From: a virus
IMG/VR virus record: IMGVR_UViG_3300050014_000225
Span: 1-30,630 of that record
Strand: one strand, 5' to 3'
Length of the DNA stretch: 30,630 bases
The translations under genes were made by a program, and so were the position numbers. Positions 1 through 6,224 of this stretch are shown piece after piece. Position 1 is the stretch's first letter, and every line of letters begins with the position of its first letter. The notes below the pieces were generated by a model. That model saw only the letters and a program-made list of their open reading frames with translations. It did not search any database and was not told the DNA's origin.

Positions 1-1
1 G

Positions 2-31
2 AATGGCAAAGAAAAAGATGGTGGTAAATAA
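2..31 (+). CDS. 3' end of an upstream gene (partial)
   Basis: An open frame enters from the left edge and ends in a TAA that overlaps the next start as TAATG. Only nine residues are visible (NGKEKDGGK), a hydrophilic lysine- and glycine-rich tail. Nothing can be said of its function. The tight junction suggests it is co-transcribed with the HNH gene that follows. Confidence 0.4.
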   Translation, partial: NGKEKDGGK

Positions 32-393
32 TGGGATATTACAGAGTCGCAATTAGATCAACAGATAGAAACTTTTCACGATACATCAGAAGACGTGGAG
101 CTTGTGAAATATGCGGCAGAACAGACTTAAAACTTGAAAATGCTCATTATTTTGGAAGAGGCAGAGAAGCTACAAGATTTGACGATAAAAACTGCCACTG
201 TTTGTGTTTTACTTGCCACAAGAAGAGCCACGAAGACAAAGACTACTATAAGAACTGGATGATAGAAAAATACGGTCAAAACGGATTAGATAGGTTAGAA
301 CTTGAAAGCAACCAACGCAAAGACCGAGACGACGTGATGGATAAAATTTACATAAAAGCATTATTAGAAAGCGTGGGAATGAAATGGCAATGA
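31..393 (+). CDS. HNH-type nuclease, NinG-like zinc-binding
   Basis: A 120-residue protein, probably a DNA endonuclease of the HNH (beta-beta-alpha metal) fold. Seen in the sequence: a first zinc pair C25-x2-C28, the motif-start His39 in an AHYFGRG segment, Arg49 and Asn54, then a second pair C59-x2-C62 followed directly by His63. This CxxC, AH, N, CxxCH spacing matches phage HNH proteins related to the lambda NinG group, which act in recombination or DNA processing. The C-terminal half is charged and helical. The start overlaps the stop of the gene before (TAATG), with GGTGG upstream as a weak ribosome site. It could be a free-standing homing nuclease or a recombination accessory; the sequence does not decide. 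Confidence 0.75.
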   Translation: MGYYRVAIRSTDRNFSRYIRRRGACEICGRTDLKLENAHYFGRGREATRFDDKNCHCLCFTCHKKSHEDKDYYKNWMIEKYGQNGLDRLELESNQRKDRDDVMDKIYIKALLESVGMKWQ

Positions 394-467
394 GAGTAGA
401 AGCATTAAATAAAAGGGAATATTACCAAAAAAAGAAATTAGAGAATCTAGAGAAATTAGATCAATAA
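384..467 (+). CDS. very small ORF, lysine-rich peptide
   Basis: A 27-residue open frame that overlaps the end of the HNH gene by 10 bases. GGGA lies five bases before the ATG at 384. A second ATG at 390 would give an ATGA overlap with the preceding stop. The peptide is highly charged (lysine, glutamate, tyrosine) and would form one amphipathic helix. It fills the gap between two genes of the same operon, which is the main argument for it being translated. No family is recognised. Confidence 0.35.
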   Translation: MAMRVEALNKREYYQKKKLENLEKLDQ

Positions 468-478
468 GAAGGCAAGCA

Positions 479-790
479 ATGAAAACAATATTTATAGTTG
501 GAGTATCTGATTGCGAAGCAAATAGTGTAGTTCGCCTTTGCTTGACTAAGAAAATAGCTGAAAGAGAGATTTTGAAAGAGCGAGACCGTCTAGTTGAAGA
601 CTGGAAAAAATTAGACGAGAGTTACCGCAATCAGATGAAAGAATTTTGCGATAGAGAAGGTCTGAAATGTGAAAACGATGATATGTATTCAAAGATGATA
701 GAAAACCTGTCAAGTGATGATTACGAAAGTTGGGACAACTATCCACACAAAGTGCCATACATTGAGGAGAGAGAAGTGATCGAGAAGTAA
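479..790 (+). CDS. hypothetical phage protein, 103 residues
   Basis: No family is recognised with confidence. The N-terminus (MKTIFIVGV) looks like a first beta strand. It is followed by a long charged helix (about residues 22-60) and an acidic tail with a WDNYPHKVPYIEE segment. That tail resembles small phage proteins of unknown role in early operons. There are cysteines at 12, 21, 57 and 64 but no CxxC pair. The start is supported by AGAAGG six bases upstream. It lies in the rightward operon between the HNH gene and the RNA ligase. Confidence 0.6.
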   Translation: MKTIFIVGVSDCEANSVVRLCLTKKIAEREILKERDRLVEDWKKLDESYRNQMKEFCDREGLKCENDDMYSKMIENLSSDDYESWDNYPHKVPYIEEREVIEK

Positions 791-826
791 CAAACATACG
801 GGCGTTTAAACAAAATAATTAGAAGC

Positions 827-837
827 CTCAAGGAATG
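827..837. repeat. left arm of an 11-bp inverted repeat flanking the RNA ligase gene
   Basis: CTCAAGGAATG lies 23 bases before the ligase start codon, and its exact reverse complement CATTCCTTGAG is found at 1505-1515 just after the ligase stop codon. The two arms could pair in the mRNA and close a loop around the whole coding region. They could also be borders left from insertion of the gene. Confidence 0.5.
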
Positions 838-859
838 TGGCAATTATAAAAAGGAGTAG

Positions 860-1498
860 ATGAAAACTTATCACAAAATTCAAAGTATGTTCAAAAGAGA
901 TATGGAAAATAAGGGAGTAATGCTTTTCGACCAATGGACTATTCCAGAGTTCGAGTATCTGAAAAACAACATTTGGGTGTTCACCGAGAAAGTAGATGGC
1001 ACAAATATCCGAGTAATGTTTGATGGAGAAAAGATTGATTTTAATGGCAAGACAGATAACGCCCAGTTGCCAGTGGATTTGATTAAAAAACTCCAAGAAA
1101 TGTTTGAGCCGAAACTCCAGTTATTCAAAGACACTTTCCCGCCCAAAGAAGGAGAAGAAACCCAAGTTTGTTTTTACGGTGAGGGATACGGAGCAGGAAT
1201 ACAAAAGGGCGGTTGCTACCGAGAAGACAAGAGTTTTGTTCTGTTCGATATTTTAATCGGTGATATGTGGCTTCAAAGAGAAGATGTAGAAGAAATTGCT
1301 AATAAGTTTGAGATAGACATTGTGCCAATAGTTGGCGAAGGAACACTTCAAGAAGGCATTGATTTAGTCAAAGAAGGATTTACCTCAAAGTGGGGAGACT
1401 TCATCGCAGAGGGCATTGTGGCAAGACCCAAAGTAGAAATGAGAACACGCAGAGGCGACAGAATGATTACTAAAATTAAACACTGTGATTTTAACTAA
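860..1498 (+). CDS. RNA ligase (nucleotidyltransferase superfamily, Rnl2-like)
   Basis: A 212-residue ATP-dependent polynucleotide ligase, most like the RNA ligases. In this superfamily the motif I lysine takes AMP from ATP and passes it to the 5' phosphate of the strand to be sealed. Visible motifs in order: motif I K44-VDGTN, with Lys44 the expected nucleophile; motif III around residues 105-110 (CFYGEG); motif IV A183-EGIV; and motif V near the end, K205-IK. There is no C-terminal domain beyond motif V, so this is a catalytic core only, shorter than T4 Rnl2 (about 330 residues). Phage RNA ligases commonly repair host-cleaved tRNAs. The start has AAAAAGGAG at ideal spacing. The gene is bracketed by an 11-bp inverted repeat. 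Confidence 0.85.
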   Translation: MKTYHKIQSMFKRDMENKGVMLFDQWTIPEFEYLKNNIWVFTEKVDGTNIRVMFDGEKIDFNGKTDNAQLPVDLIKKLQEMFEPKLQLFKDTFPPKEGEETQVCFYGEGYGAGIQKGGCYREDKSFVLFDILIGDMWLQREDVEEIANKFEIDIVPIVGEGTLQEGIDLVKEGFTSKWGDFIAEGIVARPKVEMRTRRGDRMITKIKHCDFN

Positions 1499-1504
1499 CC
1501 CTAC

Positions 1505-1515
1505 CATTCCTTGAG
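1505..1515. repeat. right arm of the inverted repeat flanking the RNA ligase gene
   Basis: CATTCCTTGAG is the perfect reverse complement of 827-837. It lies seven bases after the ligase stop codon and 38 bases before the next start codon. Confidence 0.5.
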
Positions 1516-1552
1516 ACCTCTGATTAACAATTTAAACATTAATAAAGGCACT

Positions 1553-1939
1553 ATGAACAAAGAAACAATCGAACTTATCAAACGAATTGAGAGAATTGAG
1601 AATAAACTCGATCTTACAACCCTAGAGATCGGCTGGACAAAAATTGGCGATCTTGAATGGTCTGATAATTTAGGAGAGATGAATTGGAACGAGGCAATGG
1701 CAAAAGCTAAAGAAATCGGCGCTCGACTTCCAAAAAGGTGGGAGATAGTAAAAGCAGTCGATGAAAATTATGACGATATCCAAGAATTGATTAAAAACGA
1801 CCCTTCCAACACCTTTTGGGCGTCTACTGAGTACTCTGCCACGAATGCTTGGTACGTGAGCCTGTTCAATGGCACCACGTACACCAACACTAAGTCGACG
1901 AACAGCAGCCAGGTGCGTGTGGTTCGAGATGTCAAATGA
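1553..1939 (+). CDS. C-type-lectin-fold protein (DUF1566/Lcl-like), candidate DGR variable protein
   Basis: A 128-residue protein starting with a short helix of coiled-coil character (residues 2-20). A DUF1566-type domain follows, with a W...W..A...A pattern, RLPKRWE, and FWASTEY then AWYVS and a final VRVVR. DUF1566/FGE-like C-type lectin folds are the usual displayed targets of diversity-generating retroelements. In those systems adenines in a variable 3' segment are mutagenised by reverse transcription of a template repeat. The last 100 bases or so here are GC-richer than the rest and full of codons ending in C (AGC, TTC, ACC, TAC, AAC), as expected from AAC codons in a template. GTG, CTG and CGT codons, which hold no adenine, interrupt them. 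AAAGG lies five bases before the ATG. No reverse transcriptase is in the window, so DGR status is inference. Confidence 0.8.
   Translation: MNKETIELIKRIERIENKLDLTTLEIGWTKIGDLEWSDNLGEMNWNEAMAKAKEIGARLPKRWEIVKAVDENYDDIQELIKNDPSNTFWASTEYSATNAWYVSLFNGTTYTNTKSTNSSQVRVVRDVK
1842..1939 (+). other. putative DGR variable region at the 3' end of the lectin-fold gene
   Basis: This segment encodes AWYVSLFNGTTYTNT and onward to the stop. Codons that could derive from AAC by changes at the first two positions (AGC, TTC, ACC, TAC, ACC, AAC, AGC, AGC) are interspersed with adenine-free codons GTG, CTG and GGC. It ends in a GC-rich GTGCGTGTGGTTCG, the position where an initiation-of-mutagenic-homing site is expected. 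The matching template repeat was not found by eye in this window on either strand. Confidence 0.5.
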
Positions 1940-2361
1940 AAATAATTAAACTTACAAAGGGGTATGAGACAATAGTCGATGATGAAGATTATAAGAGTTT
2001 GTCTGGTCACAAATGGTATTTTAACAGATATGCGTACACTTCTATAAAAGGTTGTGAAGTCAGCATGCATAGGATGTTGCTCGGGTTAGAAAGAGGAGAC
2101 AAGTTGCAAGGAGACCATATCAACCATAATAAATTGGATAATCGCAAGGAAAATCTAAGAATAGTTAACCAAACTCAGAATATGGCGAATACTCGTGCCA
2201 AAGGTTGCCACTGGTCTAAAGAGAGAAAAATGTGGCGCGCAATGATAAATATAGACGGGAAAAGATGCCATATTGGGTATTATCAGGACGAAGACGAAGC
2301 CATCAAGGCACACGATGAAAAAAATAGAGAATTGAATGGGAAATATGCGTTCATGCGGTAG
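1936..2361 (+). CDS. HNH homing endonuclease with C-terminal AP2 DNA-binding domain
   Basis: A 141-residue protein with the arrangement of phage free-standing or intron homing nucleases. The N-terminal beta-rich part (residues 1-50) leads into an HNH core, GDHINHNKLDNR at 59-70, with His61 as the catalytic histidine and NLRIV after it. An AP2/ERF-like three-strand DNA-binding domain follows: KGCHW at 89-93, WRAMI at 100-104, HIGYY at 112-116, then a helix rich in A, K and H. Such enzymes cut a target allele and so spread their own gene. The ATG overlaps the stop of the lectin-fold gene (ATGA), so translation is coupled. Its position directly at the 3' end of the putative variable region is notable. 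Confidence 0.88.
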   Translation: MKIIKLTKGYETIVDDEDYKSLSGHKWYFNRYAYTSIKGCEVSMHRMLLGLERGDKLQGDHINHNKLDNRKENLRIVNQTQNMANTRAKGCHWSKERKMWRAMINIDGKRCHIGYYQDEDEAIKAHDEKNRELNGKYAFMR

Positions 2362-2406
2362 TTCGGGTTATTTTATTATTAAGGAAGTAATAATTAAGGG
2401 TAAAAA

Positions 2407-2592
2407 ATGAGTAATTTTTGTTCAGAAGCCTGTAGACCAAGAAGCATAATATTTGAAAAAGTAGAAATGCTTGATGACTACTACGGCAGGCACGAATATG
2501 GGGTAAGATTCCCCGACGGTAAGGTTTACCCAGATGATAAGTGCACATTTAAGAAAGAAGTCCCCAGCGAAATGCCAGAGACCCTTAAATAA
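2407..2592 (+). CDS. hypothetical small phage protein, 61 residues
   Basis: No family is recognised. It begins MSNFCSEACRP, with cysteines at 5 and 9 and a third at 46, too few for a clear zinc site. The middle part (YYGRHEYGVRFPDGKVYP) looks like a beta hairpin. AAGGG lies five bases before the ATG. It is the last gene of the rightward block and ends about 50 bases before the stop of the convergent minus-strand block. Confidence 0.55.
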   Translation: MSNFCSEACRPRSIIFEKVEMLDDYYGRHEYGVRFPDGKVYPDDKCTFKKEVPSEMPETLK

Positions 2593-2600
2593 GAACCATA

Positions 2601-2629
2601 ACTAGAACTTGTTACTAAAACAAACTAGT
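2601..2629. terminator. hairpin between convergent transcription blocks, possible bidirectional terminator
   Basis: ACTAG at 2601-2605 pairs with CTAGT at 2625-2629, and TTGTT at 2609-2613 pairs with AACAA at 2619-2623 around an ACTAA loop, with small asymmetric bulges. It sits in the only gap between the converging gene blocks. A T-rich tract follows on the plus strand near 2640, but it is not immediately adjacent, so termination is a guess from position and shape. Confidence 0.35.
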
Positions 2630-2642
2630 CGAAGTTACTATT

Positions 2643-2834
2643 TTATTCCTTTGTTGTAGCTTTATCAATAGTTCCTACACCAGCCACAACACCAAGCCAA
2701 ATAGCCACAGCATTTAATAGACTAGACCAACTGAATCCGTTTAACTCAACGTACGCCATATAAGCAGAAGCAGACCCGAACGTAATCATGTAAAAACGGA
2801 TACTTCCTAAAATTTCCTTAATTTTACTCAACAT
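2643..2834 (-). CDS. small two-span membrane protein, candidate holin
   Basis: A 63-residue protein with two hydrophobic stretches, roughly residues 13-30 (FYMITFGSASAYMAYV) and 38-57 (LLNAVAIWLGVVAGVG), and charged ends. Size, two-span topology and position a few genes after a CHAP endolysin fit a phage holin, which forms the membrane lesion that releases the endolysin. No holin family was recognised by sequence. AAGGAG precedes the ATG at good spacing. It is the last gene of the long leftward transcript. Confidence 0.6.
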   Translation of the reverse strand: MLSKIKEILGSIRFYMITFGSASAYMAYVELNGFSWSSLLNAVAIWLGVVAGVGTIDKATTKE

Positions 2835-2860
2835 ATATTCTCCTTAATTAATTGTATGGT

Positions 2861-2888
2861 CGGGTGAAGGGCTCTTGCCGCTCACCCG
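2861..2888 (-). other. GC-rich stem-loop upstream of the candidate holin gene
   Basis: CGGGTGA at 2861-2867 pairs perfectly with TCACCCG at 2882-2888, and an inner GGC/GCC pair closes a four-base loop. It lies between the zinc-ribbon gene and the ribosome site of the candidate holin. No T run follows in either direction, so it is not a standard intrinsic terminator. An RNA-processing or translational control role is possible. Confidence 0.45.
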
Positions 2889-2893
2889 TGTTG

Positions 2894-3019
2894 TTAAATC
2901 GGTTCAAGTTCCATTGACTTGATAAGGAATTTCTTGCCGCAATGGGCGCACCGTAGGATGACGTTATTGCCCTTATACCCCCAGAATACTAGGAGTCCCT
3001 TACAATGTGGACAATCCAT
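2894..3019 (-). CDS. 41-residue zinc-ribbon protein
   Basis: A very small protein with two zinc knuckles, CPHC at residues 3-6 and CAHC at 24-27, separated by a short beta-rich linker, so a single-zinc ribbon. GGAG lies nine bases upstream of the ATG. It follows the 54-residue gene after one base. Phage zinc ribbons of this size usually have unknown roles. It belongs to a set of several small zinc-binding proteins in this window. Confidence 0.55.
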   Translation of the reverse strand: MDCPHCKGLLVFWGYKGNNVILRCAHCGKKFLIKSMELEPI

Positions 3020-3020
3020 T

Positions 3021-3185
3021 TCATTTCTCCTTCATCTTTGGTTTGAACGATTGTTCAATCCGTTGGGAATGACGGTTGTAATAGATTACTGTGCCCCCAC
3101 GATACCATATCTCACAGTGTCCGATCATATCTCCCGTGTTCTTCCAGCCCGTGTTACACAGAGCTGTTGGTGTGATAACTTTCAT
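3021..3185 (-). CDS. hypothetical 54-residue protein
   Basis: No family is recognised. The start codon overlaps the stop of the HNH gene upstream (ATGA), and its own stop is one base from the next ATG, so it is probably translated by coupling. The content is mixed: a GHCEIWYRGGTVIYYN segment suggests a beta hairpin, and the tail is lysine-rich. Confidence 0.5.
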   Translation of the reverse strand: MKVITPTALCNTGWKNTGDMIGHCEIWYRGGTVIYYNRHSQRIEQSFKPKMKEK

Positions 3186-3538
3186 TCTATTCTCCCCTTG
3201 CAGTACTCTCTAAATGCATAGTTTTCATCAAAAATCAGTAGATTTACATTTAGTTGTCGGCGGTCGCTCCGAAGTTTCTTTTTGTTGGCTTTGATTTTTT
3301 TCGGAGGACGGTAGTCGTCGTTGAAGGTTAATCCTGTTGGATTACCGTAAGAAAAGTTCTTATGCGCATACTGTTCACAATGTGAATGTCGCGCTTCTAA
3401 ATTGTGAGCCCCACTTGAACCACCTTGACAGCGGTTCTTAATGTGGTGTAATATGAAACTCCCGTTGAGTCGGCAGTGACAGATGGTGCATACGTGACCT
3501 TGTCTTTCGAGTATGGCTCGTCTGGTTTCGTCGCTCAA
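3182..3538 (-). CDS. HNH endonuclease
   Basis: A 118-residue protein with an HNH fold: C17-x2-C20, the paired histidines H31-H32, then CQGG at 37-40, Asn46 (HNLEARH), Cys54 and His59. The C-terminal 50 residues are strongly basic and may bind DNA. The start is TTG at 3538, a few bases after the endolysin stop, with GGGGG and AAGG upstream. HNH enzymes near phage packaging genes can aid terminase, but this one sits in the lysis region far from the terminase, so a selfish homing role is as likely. Confidence 0.8.
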   Translation of the reverse strand: MSDETRRAILERQGHVCTICHCRLNGSFILHHIKNRCQGGSSGAHNLEARHSHCEQYAHKNFSYGNPTGLTFNDDYRPPKKIKANKKKLRSDRRQLNVNLLIFDENYAFREYCKGRIE

Positions 3539-3543
3539 TAACC

Positions 3544-4335
3544 TTACCCCCTGTGAAAAATTCTCCCTATTAAGTTTTTCAAGTATTCGATACAGATTGC
3601 TTTCTTTTGTTCGTCGGTTAACGATTTTGAAAGATCACCGACTTGATTCATTAACTCGTTTTTTCTGATTTCCAGTTCTCCAAGGTTTTTCTTCTGAGAG
3701 TCAATGGTATCGTTTAATTCATTTATCGTTTTGTTGGCGGCAGCAAGTTGTTTACTTAAATCTTCAATTTTTAAAACTTCATTGGCGGACTCAGCCATAA
3801 GCCGTTTAACTGTCTCGTTGCGCTCTTCTCTGATGGAAGTTATCTGATTGTTCAAATCGACTATTTGCTGGTCTCTTGGGTCAACCTGTGGGGTCGGAGG
3901 AGTAACTACAGGTTCTGGGTCATTAATGTTTTTAGCTCTTAAGCCACCTAGAACATTCTTATATGAATGATTAACAAAATGGCAAGGTGTTCCAAGCGGA
4001 AAATTTTGGTCGAATGAGTCAAATTTATTGGTGTCTCCGACTCCTTTGGCGATTGCTATGTGACCGTATTGTCCTATTCCAGTCCCCCACACAATAATAT
4101 CACCTTTTTGAGGGACATAACTTGGAGTGTTGGGTATTTTTTCTAGTTCTGGGCAAGCGTTCCAATAATCAACAGCGTTTCCTCTAGCTTTTCCAGATAT
4201 ACCGACAACCTCAGTGAAGAAAGCCTTAACAACATCAACACATTGATTGCCGTAAGCTCCGTCGGCATCTAAAAACTTTCCATCATATTTGCTGAAAAAT
4301 TGGTCAGTTTTGTTATAAAAATCTGATCGTGTCAT
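3544..4335 (-). CDS. CHAP-domain endolysin with C-terminal coiled coil
   Basis: A 263-residue murein hydrolase. The N-terminal CHAP domain (about residues 1-135) shows catalytic Cys32 in GNQCVD, GDIIVWG at 78-84, catalytic His92 in YGHIAIA, and a SFDQN segment typical of the end of the fold. CHAP enzymes cut peptidoglycan as amidases or endopeptidases. A proline-rich linker follows (near 143-150), then a long heptad-like charged region (about 155-240) where a wall-binding domain would normally be. That arrangement is unusual; the coiled coil may oligomerise the enzyme. No signal peptide is seen, so release depends on a holin. AAAGGA precedes the ATG. Confidence 0.88.
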   Translation of the reverse strand: MTRSDFYNKTDQFFSKYDGKFLDADGAYGNQCVDVVKAFFTEVVGISGKARGNAVDYWNACPELEKIPNTPSYVPQKGDIIVWGTGIGQYGHIAIAKGVGDTNKFDSFDQNFPLGTPCHFVNHSYKNVLGGLRAKNINDPEPVVTPPTPQVDPRDQQIVDLNNQITSIREERNETVKRLMAESANEVLKIEDLSKQLAAANKTINELNDTIDSQKKNLGELEIRKNELMNQVGDLSKSLTDEQKKAICIEYLKNLIGRIFHRG

Positions 4336-4794
4336 TTATTCCTTTCCATCAGACGCTATGACCGTAAATTCCTCGGTTTCGTAAGTCGTCGTGACTGTTC
4401 TTAGTTGATTAACTACTACTTGAGTAATGTTGCGAATTTTGTATTCCCCTGCAGGTAGAGTTTCAGGAATTATTACTTTAACGTCTCGAACGTGGCAACC
4501 AGGCTCTAATTGAGCTAGAGCTGGCTCTGTTCTGAAAATAATACCGTCTACAAAATCTCTTTGTATGGAAAGAGGATGATCGTAATATTTGCAATAATCG
4601 TATCTGTAAGTAACATATTCACCATTTTTGAGAACCTTACTCCCAATAATTGGCATTGGAGAGTTTTTAACTACCAGAGTTTTAACAGGAGCAAATAAAA
4701 GATAACAAATATATCCTATTAGAGAGATGCCTAAAATTATCGTTACCCACACAGTCCACACTAATAATTTATGATTTTTCATCTCTTCTTTCAT
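4336..4794 (-). CDS. membrane-anchored protein of the lysis region
   Basis: A 152-residue protein with one strong N-terminal membrane span (about residues 10-33, LVWTVWVTIILGISLIGYIC). A beta-rich outer domain follows, holding cysteines at 68 and 100 and ending in VTTTYETEEFTVIASDG. Type II or signal-anchor topology is expected, with the domain outside the membrane. The ATG overlaps the preceding stop (ATGA), and the endolysin starts right after its stop. Position suggests a role at the cell envelope in lysis or exclusion, but no spanin or exclusion family is recognised. Confidence 0.6.
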   Translation of the reverse strand: MKEEMKNHKLLVWTVWVTIILGISLIGYICYLLFAPVKTLVVKNSPMPIIGSKVLKNGEYVTYRYDYCKYYDHPLSIQRDFVDGIIFRTEPALAQLEPGCHVRDVKVIIPETLPAGEYKIRNITQVVVNQLRTVTTTYETEEFTVIASDGKE

Positions 4795-4970
4795 TTTCTA
4801 ACAACGAGAGCGATCCAAGCCACCGCTACAGCCGTTAAAATTAATGATACCATACCAAAAACTATTACTTCGACTAGTTTAATAGCATAAAGTTTGTCCG
4901 AAGTAACACGTTCCTGTTTTGTTACTTCGGTACAGCGAAGCTCTTCGGATAATTGTTCTTTTGTTTTCAT
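4791..4970 (-). CDS. 59-residue single-span membrane protein, lysis-cassette candidate
   Basis: The N-terminal half is hydrophilic and charged (MKTKEQLSEELRCTEV and on). The C-terminal half is one hydrophobic helix (about residues 33-57), with a short RK end. GGAG lies before the ATG. The stop overlaps the start of the next membrane protein (ATGA). A small tail-anchored protein beside an endolysin could be a holin partner, antiholin or anchor. No family is recognised. Confidence 0.55.
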   Translation of the reverse strand: MKTKEQLSEELRCTEVTKQERVTSDKLYAIKLVEVIVFGMVSLILTAVAVAWIALVVRK

Positions 4971-4971
4971 T

Positions 4972-5811
4972 TTATTCTCCAGCTATCCAACCACCACCAA
5001 TATCGGCGGAAGTTCTGTTAATTATATTTGTTGTCCTAGTAAGTGTTTGTCCGTACCAGTTATCTATTGCTCGGGCTGAGCCAGAGGCGTCAACATCAGT
5101 AAAAGTTGTTTGAACTAATTTGCAGTTTGCAGGTGTTCCTAAATAATTTAAGTAAAAAGGGGAACTCGCAGTTACAGCAGAAAAAACGAAATATTGTAAT
5201 ACTCCCTGACTGGTTGCGTTTGACGATATGTTTAAACTTGTATTTACATTTAATGTTTGACCAGAAACCATTGTAAATACTCCTGCTCCACTACCAGTTG
5301 TGCAAACGAGGTTATCGCAAGTAATACCAAATGGTCCAGCAGTAGTAATATTTCTAGCTAAGATACATAATTTTCCACAAGTTAAAAGATCTGCCAAAGT
5401 TAAAGTAGCATTAGATAGGTTCATTGCAATAGTCCCAGGATAACTAAATCCTGCTGAGGTGAATGTTTGACTAGCAGATAAATTTAAAACTGGTAAAGTT
5501 CCTGTTGGAGTTCCAGCTAACGTTACTCCACCAGCAGAAGATAAAACTCCTGATGTATTTGTCATCGCTCCTTGTAAAGTTGCTCCACCGCTTACGGTTA
5601 AAGTTTGACTACCAAGGGCTAAAGTACCAGCGTTTCCAGTCATATCCAAAGTAGTACAAGCCGAGGCAGCATCAACAGTTACAGTATTTACCATTGTAGC
5701 GTTTATAATAGCAGTATCACCAGCAACAGGGTGACCAGCACCACCCCAAGTGACGTTAGACGACCAGTTCCCACCAAGAGCCACCGCCGTGTATGAAGCT
5801 ATAGTACACAT
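4972..5811 (-). CDS. beta-solenoid tail or receptor-binding protein
   Basis: A 279-residue protein made of short threonine-, glycine- and asparagine-rich strands with repeated LxLS, TVSGGATLQG and TLTLADLL patterns. This is typical of right-handed beta-helix virion proteins. Early lines (ALGGNWSSNVTWGG, GDTAIIN) resemble the start of secreted or tail beta-helix proteins. Cysteines appear in the second half. The start has GAAAGG upstream and overlaps the 50-residue gene. It lies at the end of the tail module, next to the lysis genes, where host-binding proteins are common. Confidence 0.6.
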   Translation of the reverse strand: MCTIASYTAVALGGNWSSNVTWGGAGHPVAGDTAIINATMVNTVTVDAASACTTLDMTGNAGTLALGSQTLTVSGGATLQGAMTNTSGVLSSAGGVTLAGTPTGTLPVLNLSASQTFTSAGFSYPGTIAMNLSNATLTLADLLTCGKLCILARNITTAGPFGITCDNLVCTTGSGAGVFTMVSGQTLNVNTSLNISSNATSQGVLQYFVFSAVTASSPFYLNYLGTPANCKLVQTTFTDVDASGSARAIDNWYGQTLTRTTNIINRTSADIGGGWIAGE

Positions 5812-5951
5812 CCTTTCTTGGACATATTATGCCCCCATACCAAATTCTGGGGTATGAGCCGTTTAAAAGTTATATAATGAGGAATTATTCCCTTTTTAAA
5901 CTCTGTTTCAGGAGATAACCTCTGTCCTTTTTTAATTCTGGTATCCGCCAT
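5799..5951 (-). CDS. hypothetical 50-residue basic protein
   Basis: The start follows directly on the upstream stop (TAAATG), with GGAG in front. The product is basic (MADTRIKKGQRLSPETEFKK) with an aromatic middle, and its end overlaps the next start by 13 bases. No family is recognised. Tight packing on both sides is the main evidence that it is a gene. Confidence 0.5.
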   Translation of the reverse strand: MADTRIKKGQRLSPETEFKKGIIPHYITFKRLIPQNLVWGHNMSKKGCVL

Positions 5952-6215
5952 TTATTCTCCTATCGTTTCATTGACTGGTACTTTTTTTTCTATTGTTGCA
6001 TCAATTTCGGCTTTAATATCTGAAAGAGCTTTTAATTTGCTATAAGTTTCTTGTTCTCCAATCTCACGATTTGAAATTTCATTAAGTACATCCTCTTTTG
6101 ACTGGGGAGTGTCTATCGCTACATCTTTTGTGACTTCTGTTCCATCTTCTAAAGTGTAGGTTACATTTGCCCAGAACATTGTTTCTTTGATTTCTGTTGA
6201 ATTGATTTTGTACAT
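5952..6215 (-). CDS. hypothetical small tail-module protein, 87 residues
   Basis: The first half is beta-rich (TMFWANVTYTLEDGTEVTKDVAI). The second half is a charged helix (about residues 40-80) ending in a TIEKKVPVNETIGE tail. Similar short proteins are often seen among tail-fibre genes and may be chaperones or minor virion proteins, but nothing specific is recognised. AAGGAGATAAA precedes the ATG. Confidence 0.5.
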   Translation of the reverse strand: MYKINSTEIKETMFWANVTYTLEDGTEVTKDVAIDTPQSKEDVLNEISNREIGEQETYSKLKALSDIKAEIDATIEKKVPVNETIGE

Positions 6216-6224
6216 TTTATCTCC

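Noticed and set aside
546-1146. Minus-strand open frames across the early genes
   Set aside because: They overlap the well-supported plus-strand genes including the RNA ligase and have no ribosome sites or recognisable domains.
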